Origin: UBA8337 sp038143435
GTDB taxonomy: Bacteria; Pseudomonadota; Alphaproteobacteria; RS24
Assembly (NCBI GenBank): GCA_038143435.1
Contig: JAYQLX010000003.1
Coordinates: forward strand, 310,001 to 374,000
DNA length: 64,000 nucleotides
Reading direction: 5' to 3'
Part shown: positions 48,209 through 57,418 of the stretch, one piece after another
Numbering within the stretch: position 1 is the stretch's first letter
Layout: each line of letters opens with the position of its first letter
Position numbers and translations under genes: made by a program
The notes under the pieces: generated by a model
The model's database searches: none
Told to the model about the DNA's origin: nothing
Seen by the model: the letters and a program-made list of their open reading frames with translations, nothing else

Positions 48209-49338
48209 ATGACCCCCGGGTCGAAAAATTTGATTACCGATATTGCCGGCATTCAAGTCGGCCATGCTGGCGACGGAACAAGAAATTGGCCGAGACGCAA
48301 GAAGCGCGCCCGATGGCTTTGGCCGTATTGGGCGCTTTGCCGATGAAAATCTGCGCAGCGGTGTCAGCGTCATTGTGCCTGATGCACCGGCGGTGATTGC
48401 CGCCAGCAGTCTCGGCGGTGGGCCGGGCACGCGCGAAACCGATGCACTCAAACCCGAAACATTGGTCAGCGAGGCGCATGCGGTGGTCTTGGCAGGCGGC
48501 TCGGTTTACGGGCTTGATGCGGCTTCGGGCGTGACCGCCGCCATGGGGGCTGACGGGCGTGGTTTTCAAACCGGTGCACCGAAACCTTCGCCGATTGTGC
48601 CGGCTGCGATTTTATTCGATGTCGCCAATGGCGGCGATAAGGATTGGGGCGACACCCCGCCCTATGGGCAATTGGGGCGCGATGCTTATGACGCGCTGTC
48701 GCGTGATTTTGCGCTCGGCAATGTCGGTGCCGGATATGGCGCACAGGCCGGTCAGTTGAAGGGCGGTCTGGGCAGCGCCTCAGTAGCGCTTGGCGGTGCT
48801 GTTAAAGCAGGCGCCCTGATGGCGGTCAATCCGGTCGGATATTACCCGAAGGCGAAAATGAACCTCCCGGCAGCGTGATTGATGAAGCGGGGCGTTTTTG
48901 GGCGCAAGGGCACGCGCTGGCAATGGACGGTGCGTCGGAATTTGGTTTGCCGTCGCTTATCGGCCAAGCGGCCGATGCAAGCGCGCATCCAATGACCGAC
49001 AGTAAATTGGCGGCCGCCTTAACCAATACGACAATCGGTGTGGTCGCCGTGGCCGCTGATTTGACGGTGGCGGAAGCGCGCCGCGTCGCCATTATGGCGC
49101 ATGACGGGCTGGCGCGCGCCATTCGTCCGGTGCATACGCCGTTTGACGGTGACACGATTTTTGTGCTGGCGACAGGGGCCGAGAAATTGGCCGAGACGCA
49201 AGAAGCGCGCCCCCTTGGCTTTGGCTGAATTGGGCGCTTTGGCGGCTGATTTGTGTGACCCGTGCCGTGGCGCGCGGCGTGTTTGAAGCGACCGCTCTGG
49301 GTGGGGTGCCTGCCTATCGCGACCGCTTTGACGGGTAA
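48209..49338 (+). CDS. P1-family (DmpA/S58) peptidase (frameshifts and an internal 70-base insertion)
   Basis: Ntn-type aminopeptidase family that self-processes before a Ser. Readable blocks: NLITDIAGIQVGHAGD, then (after the insertion) ENLRSGVSVIVPDAPAVIAASSLGGGPGTRETDAL, VSEAHAVVLAGGSVYGLDAASGV, LGNVGAGYGAQAG, GGLGSAS, ALTNTTIGVVAVAADLT, MAHDGLARAIRPVHTPFDGDTIF, and the end GVFEATALGGVPAYRDRFDG. Frame changes are near 48345, 48850, 49205 and 49255. The insert at 48275-48344 breaks the N-terminal frame. Start ATG 48209 follows AGGGAGAAG. The conserved processing Ser region (TNTTIG-type) is present. Function as D- or beta-peptide aminopeptidase is from the family. Confidence 0.82.
48275..48344 (+). 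repeat. Insert resembling the 3' end of the same peptidase gene (copy A)
   Basis: This 70-base segment interrupts GHAGD / ENLRSGVSVI. Most of it (GAAATTGGCCGAGACGCAAG, then AAGCGCGCCC and TGGCTTTGGC, then ATTGGGCGCTTT) matches 49174-49250 of the same gene with several mismatches. Both copies are preceded by GCTGGCGAC. Confidence 0.8.
49174..49250 (+). repeat. Source-like copy of the duplicated segment (copy B)
   Basis: Here the segment encodes AEKLAETQEARPLALAELG-type sequence, the normal C-terminal region of a P1-family peptidase, so this copy is probably original. See the insert at 48275-48344. Confidence 0.8.
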
Positions 49339-49391
49339 ATTGTAATCGCCCCTTGCAATCGCACAGGCCAGCCAGTAAAACCCTGAGCGAC

Positions 49392-49468
49392 GCACCGGTA
49401 GCTCAGCTGGATAGAGTACTTGACTACGAATCAAGGGGTCGGGAGTTCGAATCTTCCCCGGTGCGCCA
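49392..49468 (+). tRNA. tRNA-Arg, anticodon ACG, CCA encoded
   Basis: 77-base cloverleaf. Acceptor GCACCGG pairs with CCGGTGC, followed by G discriminator and CCA. D arm TAGCTCAGCTGGATAGAG; anticodon arm TTGACTACGAATCAA with anticodon ACG (A34 normally becomes inosine); T arm GGGAGTTCGAATCTTCCC-type. It lies alone between the P1 peptidase and the PAP2 gene. A T-rich TTTTTCTT directly follows; no integrase or duplicated att end is seen. Confidence 0.97.
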
Positions 49469-49572
49469 TTTTTCTTCCCAAAGCAGCATTTTCTTAGCGG
49501 CAATCAGGCGCGCCCGGTCTTGTTCCGTGCGGTGGCCAATGCTAATTTAGCGGCTCTTGGGGGAGGAATTTC

Positions 49573-50463
49573 ATGACAATTTGGCAGCAAATGGACTGGG
49601 TGTTGCCCTTGCGCGCACCGTTTTTCAATGGGTTTTTCGAGCTCGTCACTTTGGCCGGCTACCCTTTATTTCTCATTATGTTTTTGTGTTTCGGCTATTT
49701 TGCGCTTGGCTCAAAACGGTTTTTCCATACCGCCATGTTATTGATGGCGGCCGGTCTGTTAAACAGTTGGCTCAAGGATTTCGGACAAGACCCGCGTCCC
49801 GATGCGCTTTATGCGCTCGACGGGCGGGTCGGCGACAGCTATGGCTGGCCCAGCGGCCACACGCAAATTGCCGTCGTCTTATGGGGCTATTTGGCTTACA
49901 CCATGCGGCAAAATTGGGCCTATGCGGCGGCGGCGATTTTTATCTCTCTGCAAGGTTTTTCGCGGCTCTATCTGGGCGTGCATGATTTGGGGGATGTTTT
50001 TTGGGGTTTCGTGTTCGGCGTTTTATGCCTCGCCGCCTATATTGCGGTGCAAGGTCATGAGCAAAGCCGCACGCGTCTGGCCGCATTGTCTTTGCCGCAA
50101 ATCGCGCTGGCCCTGCTTGCCCTGCAAGGTCTTTATGTCGCCTTTTATCCGGCCCATATCGGCCATGCGGCGCCTTATTGGTTTATCGGCCTGACCACCG
50201 GCTGGCTTGTCGGGCGTTATTGGCGCGGCCATGAAGAAGTGCAATTGCCCGGCCCGCTTTTTGTCCAATTGGCAATGGCCGCCGGTTTGACCGGCCTGAG
50301 CTTTGTCTTGATGATTGTCACAACGCGCCTGCCGCGCGCTTTGGCTGAAGATAATGCGCTGGTGCAATATGGCTTTGGCACATTATTTGGCTTGGCGATT
50401 ATCGGCCTATTGCCTTATTTACTGGCCAAAGCCAATCAAATTTTTGCCGATCAGAAAAGGTAA
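49573..50463 (+). CDS. PAP2-superfamily membrane phosphatase
   Basis: 296 residues, unbroken, seven to eight hydrophobic helices. The three-part acid phosphatase motif is complete: KDFGQDPRP, PSGH (YGWPSGHTQ) and SRLYLGVHDLGDV. It should act on a lipid or isoprenoid phosphate at the outer face of the inner membrane, for example undecaprenyl pyrophosphate or phosphatidate. The C-terminal four helices extend beyond the minimal PAP2 fold. Start ATG 49573 follows GGGGGAGG. Confidence 0.9.
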   Translation: MTIWQQMDWVLPLRAPFFNGFFELVTLAGYPLFLIMFLCFGYFALGSKRFFHTAMLLMAAGLLNSWLKDFGQDPRPDALYALDGRVGDSYGWPSGHTQIAVVLWGYLAYTMRQNWAYAAAAIFISLQGFSRLYLGVHDLGDVFWGFVFGVLCLAAYIAVQGHEQSRTRLAALSLPQIALALLALQGLYVAFYPAHIGHAAPYWFIGLTTGWLVGRYWRGHEEVQLPGPLFVQLAMAAGLTGLSFVLMIVTTRLPRALAEDNALVQYGFGTLFGLAIIGLLPYLLAKANQIFADQKR

Positions 50464-50492
50464 CGTTTGAGGCGATAAAGCGGGAGAGATAA

Positions 50493-50942
50493 ATGGATTT
50501 AGAAAAATTAGCGGCCAATATTCGTGAGACTTATTCGCTTTATGGCAATGCCGGTTTGCAGATTTTACAAGCCGATGAGACCTTCAAAGTGAAAGTCGAA
50601 TTAAATCCGCAAACGGAAAACCATGTGCAGATGATGCATGCTGCCTATTTGTTTGCCGGTGGGGAATTTCTTGGCGGCCTGGTGCCGATGCGCCATCTCG
50701 CCAAGCCTGAAAAATTTCAGCCTGTGGTGCGCGATTTGAAGATTGAGTTTAAAGCACCGGCCATGAGTTCGGTAACGGCAGAGACCGTGTTCAGCCAAGC
50801 GCAAGCCGATGAGATGAATGCGGCATTGGAAAAAGACGGGCGCTATGATTTTACTTTGGTCGCCGATTTGAAAGATGAAAACGGCACTTTGGTGGCGCAA
50901 ACCACAACCAATTACGCCATTCGTAATTTCATGGGCAGCTAA
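50493..50942 (+). CDS. Hotdog-fold (DUF4442-like) putative thioesterase
   Basis: 149 residues, unbroken. Central helix HAAYLFAGGEFLGGLVPM after a beta strand, and the C-terminal strands VVRDLKIEFKAPAMSSVTAETVF and NGTLVAQTTTNYAIRNF, fit a hotdog domain like the YiiD C-terminal/DUF4442 group. Such proteins bind acyl-CoA or acyl-ACP. Ribosome binding site GGGAGAG before ATG 50493. Activity is inferred only from the fold. Confidence 0.72.
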   Translation: MDLEKLAANIRETYSLYGNAGLQILQADETFKVKVELNPQTENHVQMMHAAYLFAGGEFLGGLVPMRHLAKPEKFQPVVRDLKIEFKAPAMSSVTAETVFSQAQADEMNAALEKDGRYDFTLVADLKDENGTLVAQTTTNYAIRNFMGS

Positions 50943-51033
50943 GCCGCCGCGACGGGACAAATCGGCACAGCGCTTAGTGCTTGCAAAGCCGACAGCGCGC
51001 TTATAGCCTTTTTCTTAAATGAAGGAAGGCCAT

Positions 51034-52395
51034 ATGAAGAGACGAACCCTTCTGGCCGCAATGGGGGCGAGTGTGGTGATGCCGGTTCAGGCCAAAGACA
51101 TGCCAAATCAAGCAGTCGAAACGGGCTGGCAAAACTGGTCGCACTCCATCGTGCCGCAAAAAGCCGGCATTGTCGTGCCGCAAGATGTGGCGGCGCTCAA
51201 AAAGCTGATCGGTGAAACCGCAGGCGGGGTGCGTCCGGTCGGCTCGGGCCATAGTTGGACCGGACTGGTGCCGTGCGATGGGGCGATTGTCAAGGCTTGA
51301 CCGGTTCAACGCTGTCGGGGCGGTCGACACGCAAGCACAAACGGCATGGCTGGGTGCCGGTGCGCGGCTCAAAGATTTGTCACCTGCTTTGGCCGAGCAT
51401 GGTTTGGCGTTTCGCAATCTCGGCGATATTGACGTGCAAAGTCTGGCCGGTGCAACCAGCACGGCAACGCATGGCACGGGGCGCGAACTGCCATGTTTGG
51501 CGGCAGAAATTCGTGGCCTGCGTATGGTCACCGGTGCCGGTGAGGAAGTGGAGATCAGCGCCGCGCAAAATGCCGATATGCTGCCTGCCGCGCAAGTGGC
51601 GCTGGGCGCGCTCGGCATTTATACGGAAATTCAAATGCAATTAGTGGCGCGTCATAAGCTGCATCGCCGCGTCTGGTTTGCGCCCTACAATCAGGTTCTT
51701 GTCCGATGCCGCGCAATTATGGCGCGACAATCGTAATTTCGAATTTTTCTATTTGCCGTTTTCCGGCCAAGCCATGTGCATCACCCATAATATCACCGAG
51801 GCGGCAGATACGCCGCGTGCCGCAAGATGAAAGCGATGACGGGGTCATGCAGCTAAAAGCCCTGCGCGATTGGCTGGGTTGGTTCCCCTATCTCAGGAAA
51901 AAATTATTGTCGGCCGCCATTGCCGATGCGCCGGAGGAAGATGTGGTCGGCGAAAGCTGGCAATTATTATCGAGCGCGCGCAATGTGCATTTCAATGAAA
52001 TGGAATTTCATCTGCCGCCCGACCGCGCGCTTGAGGCTTTGGAGGCGGTGCGCGCGCATATTGAGCGTCATCGCCGCGATGTGTTTTTCCCCTTTGAGTG
52101 CCGCATGACGGCAGAAGATACGGCATGGCTGTCGCCGTTTAATGCCGGCCCGCGCATTTCAATTGCCGTGCACACCCATGCGCCCGATGAATATGAATTT
52201 CTGTTCACCGAAATTGAACCGATATTCCGCAGCTATGGCGGGCGGCCACATTGGGGCAAGCTCAATCGTTTTTCCGGCGATGACATGCGCGCGGCCTATC
52301 CGAAATTTGACGATTTTGCCAAATTGCGCGCCGAATTTGACCCTGAGGGGCGTTTGTTAAATCCCTATTTGCGCCGCCTGTTCGGGGTCGCGTGA
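51034..52395 (+). CDS. FAD-linked oxidase, D-arabinono-1,4-lactone oxidase family, Tat-like signal (two frameshifts)
   Basis: Flavoprotein of the ALO/L-gulonolactone oxidase group. N-terminus MKRRTLLAAMGASVVMPVQA carries twin Arg and a hydrophobic core, a likely Tat signal. FAD-binding: VRPVGSGHSWTGLVPCDGAIV, then after a frame change near 51290 LGAGARLKDLSPALAEHGLAF, and GDIDVQSLAGATSTATHGTG. The second change is near 51710. The C-terminal ALO domain includes SWQLLSSARNVHFNEMEFHLP and the family tail RPHWGKLNRF. About 450 residues. Coupled to the PLP enzyme downstream (stop and start share one base). Confidence 0.87.
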
Positions 52396-53577
52396 TGCAG
52401 GGCTATTTTGCCAAGCTGCAAAAAGCGCTGGCCGCCGCCGGCTTGGCCGAGCCGGTATTGCTCATCGACCGCCCCAAGCTTGATAAAAACATCAAACAAT
52501 TAAGACGCATGCTGCCGCCCCATATGGCCTATCGCATTGTCGCCAAATCGCTGCCTTGTGCGCCGCTGCTCGCGCATATTGCCGAGGCCGCGCAGACCGA
52601 TCGGCTGATGAGTTTCAATCGCGAAATGAGCCAGCAATTATTGACCGCCTTGCCGCAGGCCGACCAGCTTTTGGGCAAGCCTTTGCCGGTCGCTGCTGTC
52701 GCTGGCTTGTTTGATGCGCTGCCCGCGGCCAAAGGCAAGTTGGCGGCGCGGCGCATTCAATGGCTTATCGATACGCCGCAACGCCTCAAACAATATGAGG
52801 CATTGGCCAAAAAACTGGGGCTGAAATTGCGCATTAATTTGGAGGTCGATGTCGGCTTGCATCGCGGCGGCATGATGCCGGGCGATGCGCTTGATGCGGC
52901 ATTGGCAATATTGGCCGCTTCAAACCATCTCAGCTTGGCCGGTTATTTGGGCTATGAGCCGCATTTGACGAAAATTCCGACGCTTGACGGTTGGCGCGGG
53001 CGCGCCAAAAAGGGCGCGCAAAAAGCCTATGGCCAGGCCATTGCGCAGGGGCGCGCGCATTTCGGCACGGCACATATTGAGGCTATGGTGCGCAATATGG
53101 CGGGCAGTCCGACTTTCGGTCTTTATAAAGACACTGCGCTGGCCAATGAATTGGCGGCCGGTTCGGCGCTGGTCAAGCCGAGCGATTTTGATATGCCGAT
53201 TTTGAAGGATTTTGAAGCGGCTGCCTTTATCGCCACACCGGCTTTGAAACTGTCAGATGAAGCTGGCCATTGCCGCTTGGGAGCATGGCGAGACTATTGT
53301 CGGTCGCCCCCAAAAAGGCACCGGCATTTTCATTCATGGCGGCTATTGGATGGCCGCGCCCATATGGCCGAAAGGGCTGAAAACCAGCCCGCTATTTGGT
53401 CGCTCGTCCAATCAGGAATTTCTCATGGGGCCGCGTAACACGCCCCTCAAAGTTGATGATTTCGTGTTTTTGCGTCCGACGCAAAGCGAGGCGATTTTTC
53501 TGCAATTTCCCAAAATTGCGATTTTTGACGGCCGCCGCATTTGCGATATTTGGCAACCTCTTTCCGTCTCAGCCTAA
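52395..53577 (+). CDS. Fold-III PLP enzyme, D-threonine aldolase/D-serine dehydratase-like (one frameshift)
   Basis: Alanine racemase N-terminal barrel: PVLLIDRPKLDKNIKQLRRML, then Lys in RIVAKSL as the PLP lysine. RINLEVDVGLHRGG and LAGYLGYEPH are barrel strands. The frame changes near 53262; the C-terminal domain follows: GIFIHGGYWMA, NQEFLMGP, and DDFVFLRPTQSEAIFLQF. About 390 residues. It is translationally linked to the lactone oxidase gene. Substrate is a D-amino acid or beta-hydroxy amino acid by family, not further known. Confidence 0.83.
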
Positions 53578-53589
53578 AGGAGAAGGCGC

Positions 53590-54030
53590 ATGAAAATCTA
53601 TCCCCCGCTTATGGTGCTGGCCGGCATCATCACGCAATTGCTCATCGGCTATATCGCGCCGGTGCAACCAATATTGAGCGAGACATGGCAATATATCGGC
53701 ATTGCCCTCATGGTGCTGGGCTTTGCCACGATTTTGCTGGCGGCGCGCAGTTTCCGCAAACACGAAACCACGATTATTCCCGACGGTCAGCCATCAACGC
53801 TGATGGAGGGCGGCTTGTTTGCCTATTCGCGCAATCCGATTTATGTCGCTATGGCGGTGCTGCTTATCGGTTCGGGCCTTGCCATCGGGCATATTTGGGC
53901 TTTGATTGTCGTGCCCTTATTCGTGCTGCTGGTGCAGCAAATTTGGATTGTCAAAGAAGAAGAAAATCTCGAAGCCGAGTTCGGTCAGATTTACCGCAAT
54001 TATAAAATCAAAGTGCGGCGCTGGCTTTAA
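53590..54030 (+). CDS. Isoprenylcysteine carboxyl methyltransferase-like membrane protein
   Basis: 146 residues, unbroken, four to five hydrophobic helices. The ICMT/PEMT-type signature appears as LMEGGLFAYSRNPIYVAMAVLLIG, with EEENLEAEFGQIYRNYKIKVRRWL at the end, the SAM-binding C-terminal pattern. Probably an integral-membrane S-adenosylmethionine-dependent methyltransferase acting on a lipid or thiol; substrate unknown. It follows the PLP enzyme by 12 bases (AGGAGAAGG before ATG). Confidence 0.88.
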   Translation: MKIYPPLMVLAGIITQLLIGYIAPVQPILSETWQYIGIALMVLGFATILLAARSFRKHETTIIPDGQPSTLMEGGLFAYSRNPIYVAMAVLLIGSGLAIGHIWALIVVPLFVLLVQQIWIVKEEENLEAEFGQIYRNYKIKVRRWL

Positions 54031-54453
54031 TCTTTTTTGTCGCTTTGCGGTTGCAGCCACAGCGGCAGCGCGCCTTTTGCTTCTTCGTGCGCTTGGTCAG
54101 GTGCGGGCGGCATGGCCAAAGGGTCTGTTTCATGGCGCCGCCAATGCGCTTGTAATTCGGGCAAACTGCCCTTTTCGTTCACAGCCGCGTCGTCATCGCT
54201 GCCTTCATCACCGGCTTCTTCCAGCGCCATTTGCGGCATGCCGATATCTTCATCATGCAGCGGCTTCGGTGACACGCAATCTGTCGGCGGTCGGCGCATG
54301 CGGCGCAAAACGGGTCATGCATTTGGTGCAGCTGATAACGGCATGTTCATTGCGCTGCAAAACCGCATCAAGATGTGCGGTCGGCACTGTGCCGTGCTGA
54401 CCGCATTGCGGGCACTCAAAATGGCTGTCATTTTCTGACTGATATAAAAACAT
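54027..54453 (-). CDS. Small zinc-ribbon protein with acidic tail (one frameshift)
   Basis: About 140 residues. Residues 1-50 hold a MJ0042-like zinc ribbon: CPQCG ... CTKCMTRF. The frame changes near 54270 and continues into an acidic Pro/Glu-rich tail (LEEAGDEGSDDDAAVNEKGS) ending WLQPQSDKKD. Start ATG 54453 gives MFLYQSENDSHFECPQCG. No catalytic motif. It converges with and overlaps the methyltransferase gene by 4 bases. Confidence 0.68.
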
Positions 54454-54554
54454 AAACGCTACTCTCAGCTTCAGTTTAGAACCGGCTTGCATCAAAGTTC
54501 AAATAATATCGCGCGCGCTATTGAAACAAGGCGCCGCGGCGCTATCTCTGGCTC

Positions 54555-55099
54555 ATGCGATATGCGTTGATTTTACTGTTGTTTTTGATGACGCCGGTGG
54601 CGGCTGAGCCACAAACGGCGCATGATTTTTCTTTGCCCGCCATTGACGGAAAAAACCTCAATCTGGCCGATTATCGCGGCAAAGCCATATTGGTCGTCAA
54701 TACGGCCTCTTATTGCGGTTTCACCAAGCAATATGACGGCCTGCAGGCGCTGTGGCAAAATTACCGCGATAAGGGGCTGATTGTGCTGGGCGTGCCGAGC
54801 AATGATTTCGGTGGCCAAGAACCGGGCAGCAAAGATGAGATGCGCGGCGCGGCGTAAGGAATTTTGCAGCGTCAATTTTGATGTTGATTTTCCAATGAGT
54901 GACAAAATCGTGGTTAAAGGGGCTGCGGCGCATCCTTTTTATAAATGGCTGGAAGCGGAAACCGGCGCGACACCAAAATGGAATTTCCATAAATTTCTCA
55001 TTGCCCCCAATGGCCGGCGCCGTGCGCGATTTTTCATCGCTCACCAAACCGCAATCAAAAAATTATTGCGTGCCGGTGGAAGCGGTGTTGCCGCAATGA
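54555..55099 (+). CDS. Glutathione peroxidase-like thiol peroxidase, exported (two frameshifts)
   Basis: Reduces peroxides. Signal peptide about residues 1-18 (YALILLLFLMTPVAAEP), then DFSLPAIDGKNLNLADYRGKAILVVNTASYCGFTKQY with a peroxidatic Cys in place of selenocysteine, GVPSNDFGGQEPGS (catalytic Gln) and the Trp in PKWNFHKFLI. The frame changes near 54850 and 55015, then ends VRDFSSLTKPQSKN and VEAVLPQ. About 180 residues. Most such proteins use thioredoxin, not glutathione. It converges on the photolyase pair. Confidence 0.9.
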
Positions 55100-55101
55100 G
55101 C

Positions 55102-55527
55102 TTAAGGCCGTCCATCATATGAGAAGGCGTGTTTTTTGGCCTTGTTCCAATATTTGAAAAACCGCCGCAAATTGGGCGGGCTGTCCATTTGCACAAAGGG
55201 CACATCGGCAATGGCGCTGAGCTTTGTGTTTTCGCGCATGACCGCCATGATTGCCTTCAAAGCCGGATTGGGCGTTTTGCCGGTAATGATGTTTCGCCCG
55301 TCTTGCGCCAATTGCGCCAAGCTCGTGGCGGTATCACCGGCATAAATCTCGACCGGCAATTGGCACAGGCTTTCATAAATAAACACGCGGCGTTTCAGGC
55401 CGTAATGCATGGCGTTCATATATGCATCGTCCCAAATGAAAACCGCTTTTGCGTCGGGCGCATGGGCAAATAAATTATGCGAGGCGCGCAGACAATCTTC
55501 GTGCAGCCAAATCAGCGGACGCATCAT
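55102..55527 (-). CDS. Photolyase alpha/beta-domain-like protein, separately encoded
   Basis: 141 residues, unbroken. PLIWLHEDCLRASHNLFAHAPDAKAVFIWDDAYM looks like the first strands and helices of a photolyase alpha/beta (antenna) domain, and RVFIYESLCQLPVEIYAGDTATSLAQLA like the usual R-FL-ESL--L then G-D-. The C-terminal RRFFKYWNKAKKHAFSYDG is conserved-looking. It overlaps the FAD-domain gene (ATGATG) and follows it, so the domain order is reversed relative to normal photolyases. This assignment is from pattern and context only. Confidence 0.6.
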   Translation of the reverse strand: MMRPLIWLHEDCLRASHNLFAHAPDAKAVFIWDDAYMNAMHYGLKRRVFIYESLCQLPVEIYAGDTATSLAQLAQDGRNIITGKTPNPALKAIMAVMRENTKLSAIADVPFVQMDSPPNLRRFFKYWNKAKKHAFSYDGRP

Positions 55528-56313
55528 AAAGCCTCCATATTGGGGAACAGGCGCATCGCCACATCATCATAAGTGCCGGCGAAGCATTTATTTGCTGTGA
55601 TAATCGCACGGCGCCTGCATGCCGGCAAATTTCTGCAAATTGTCGAGATTGAAAAAATACGGCTTATTGGCAAATGTGCTGGCCACCCATTGGAAAGAAA
55701 AATTATTCGACGCCGGCATCGCCATCGAGCAAATGCGTGAAGAAAAAAGCGGCACCCGCCTGCCATTTAATACGCCGCCAATGGACAATATAGGCGGCCA
55801 AATACATGCGCGCATGATTGTGCAAATAGCCTGTGGTTTTCAATTCAGCAATAAAATGGTTCATCGCCGCGCTGTCTGTTTCGCCATTGGCAATATCATC
55901 GGGCAATTCATCGGCATAATCTGAGGCCGCAAAGCCGGTTTTATAATCTTCAATATCGCCCATAGCCAATCCGGGTTTTGCGCATAAATGCGCTGCCAAA
56001 AATCACGCCAGCCAAGCTCTTGGATGAATTTCTCAACCGCCTTGCCGTCGCCCATTTGAAGCGCATGATTGCGCACTTCATTGAGGCTCAAAATGCCGTG
56101 CCGAATATAGGGCGACAGCCGCGTCACCGCGCCGTCAAGATAATTGCGGCTAGCGCCATAGGCGATGGGGTCAATCTGCGCCAAAGCAGCTTCAGCCGCT
56201 ATGCGCCCTCCGACCATATCGCTTACCGGTTCGCCATCGTGACCGGGTGATAAGCTTTTGACATGTGCAATCAGGGCCGCGCGGTCGGGGAATGTTTTCT
56301 TTTGGGCTTCCAT
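55524..56313 (-). CDS. Photolyase/cryptochrome FAD-binding domain protein, without N-terminal antenna domain (frameshifts)
   Basis: FAD-binding domain of the DNA photolyase/cryptochrome superfamily starting almost directly at the FAD domain. Motifs: TRLSPYIRHGILSLNEVRNHAL, FIQELGWRDFWQRIYA, then after a frame change near 55960 TTGYLHNHARMYLAAYIVHW, and after another near 55710 LLDGDAASNNFSFQWVASTFANKPYFFN, which contains the FAD-contacting Asn and a Trp of the electron-transfer chain. A last change near 55585 leads to CFAGTYDDVAMRLFP. About 260 residues. The missing alpha/beta half appears to be the overlapping next gene. Confidence 0.85.
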
Positions 56314-56415
56314 ATGCCGGAGGTAGCGCTATGCGGGGTAAATTCCAGCCACAGCAGATATTTCGCGCTGCGACATAATTTCTGTTATGACAGGCAAAAG
56401 ATTGATGAGGGAAAT

Positions 56416-57354
56416 ATGTTGATTGCACTTGGCGTTGTGCTGCCGGTCATTGCGGTGATTGCCATTGGCTATGGCGTCGCCCGTCGCGGCCTGTTAGCGA
56501 GGATAATGTGGCGACGCTCAATCGCTTTGTTTTTACCTTGGCGGCACCGGCGCTTTTGTTCCGCAATGTTGCCCTGACCGAATTTCCCGAAAACCTGTCA
56601 CTCGGCATTTGGGTGTCTTATTATGCGCCCATGCTTTTGGTCATGGCGGTGACCGCCTTTTTGGCGCGGCCGCTTTTTGCCGGCCGTGCGGCGTCTGAAT
56701 ATGTGATTATCGGATTTGGCGGCTGTTTCTCCAATACGGTCATGTTGGGTATCCCGATTATTCTCACCGCTTTCGGGTCCGCTGCCGGCCTGCCGCTGTT
56801 TCTGATTTTGGCTTTTCACGGCTTATTGGTGTTCACCACTGCCCTAATTTGCTTGGAAGCGACAACCAATCCCGATTTGAAATTGAAAGACATACCGCCA
56901 AAGCTGGCCATGGCCATGCGTGACCAGGCCGTGGTAATAGCTTTGGCCGCCGGCGTGATATGGAATTTCACCGGCCTCGGTTTGGCCGCGTCAATTGACC
57001 GTTTTCTGGACTTTTGGGCAGCGCCGCCATACCGGTTGCCTTAGTCGCGGTCGGGGGGCGGCTGGCTTATATCAAAGTCGGCGATAATTTGCTTCCGTCA
57101 CTCTATGTCGCCGTCTTTAAACTGGGGCTGATGCCGTTGGCCGTTTATTTGACGGCGCAATATGTTTTTGGACTTGAGCCTCTTTTTGTTGCCACAATCA
57201 CGGTTTTGTCAGCCATGCCGACAGGGGTGTTTACCGCCGTGTTTGCCGCCCATTACCAAACCGCGGAAGCCGAAGCCGCCAGCACAATTGTTGTGACTAC
57301 CATAATGTCGGCCGTAACCATTTCGCTTTGGCTCGGTTTCTTCAGCGATATTGA
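56416..57354 (+). CDS. AEC-family transporter/auxin efflux carrier-like permease (frameshifts)
   Basis: Ten-helix permease. Start MLIALGVVLPVIAVIAIGYGVARRGLL, frame change near 56500 into NRFVFTLAAPALLFRNVAL (the family NxxVxxxxxPaLlF region), then GFGGCFSNTVMLGIPIILTAFG, AFHGLLVFTTALICLEAT, and after another change near 57020 IPVALVAVGGRLAYIKVG and AMPTGVFTAVFAAHYQTAEAEAASTIVVTTI. About 310 residues. The stop at 57352 needs a final frame correction; the uncorrected frame would run through the terminator into echA. Such carriers export organic acids or similar small anions. Confidence 0.85.
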
Positions 57355-57374
57355 AATTGGCTGCACCGGTGAAA

Positions 57375-57398
57375 AAGGGGCGCCTTTAAGCGCCCCTT
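57375..57398. terminator. Bidirectional terminator between AEC carrier and enoyl-CoA hydratase
   Basis: AAGGGGCG / CGCCCCTT stem with a short loop (CCTTTAAG), flanked by AAAA on the left and CTGCTTTT on the right, so it works in both directions between two convergent genes. Confidence 0.82.
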
Positions 57399-57418
57399 CT
57401 GCTTTTCGTTGGGCAAAC

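Noticed and set aside
48017..48451. 144-residue minus-strand ORF over the 5' part of the P1 peptidase
   Set aside because: The opposite strand encodes conserved peptidase motifs; the minus ORF reflects the GC-rich codon pattern.
49392..49560. tRNA-Arg as an integration (att) site for an island
   Set aside because: No integrase, no repeated tRNA 3' end, and ordinary genes on both sides.
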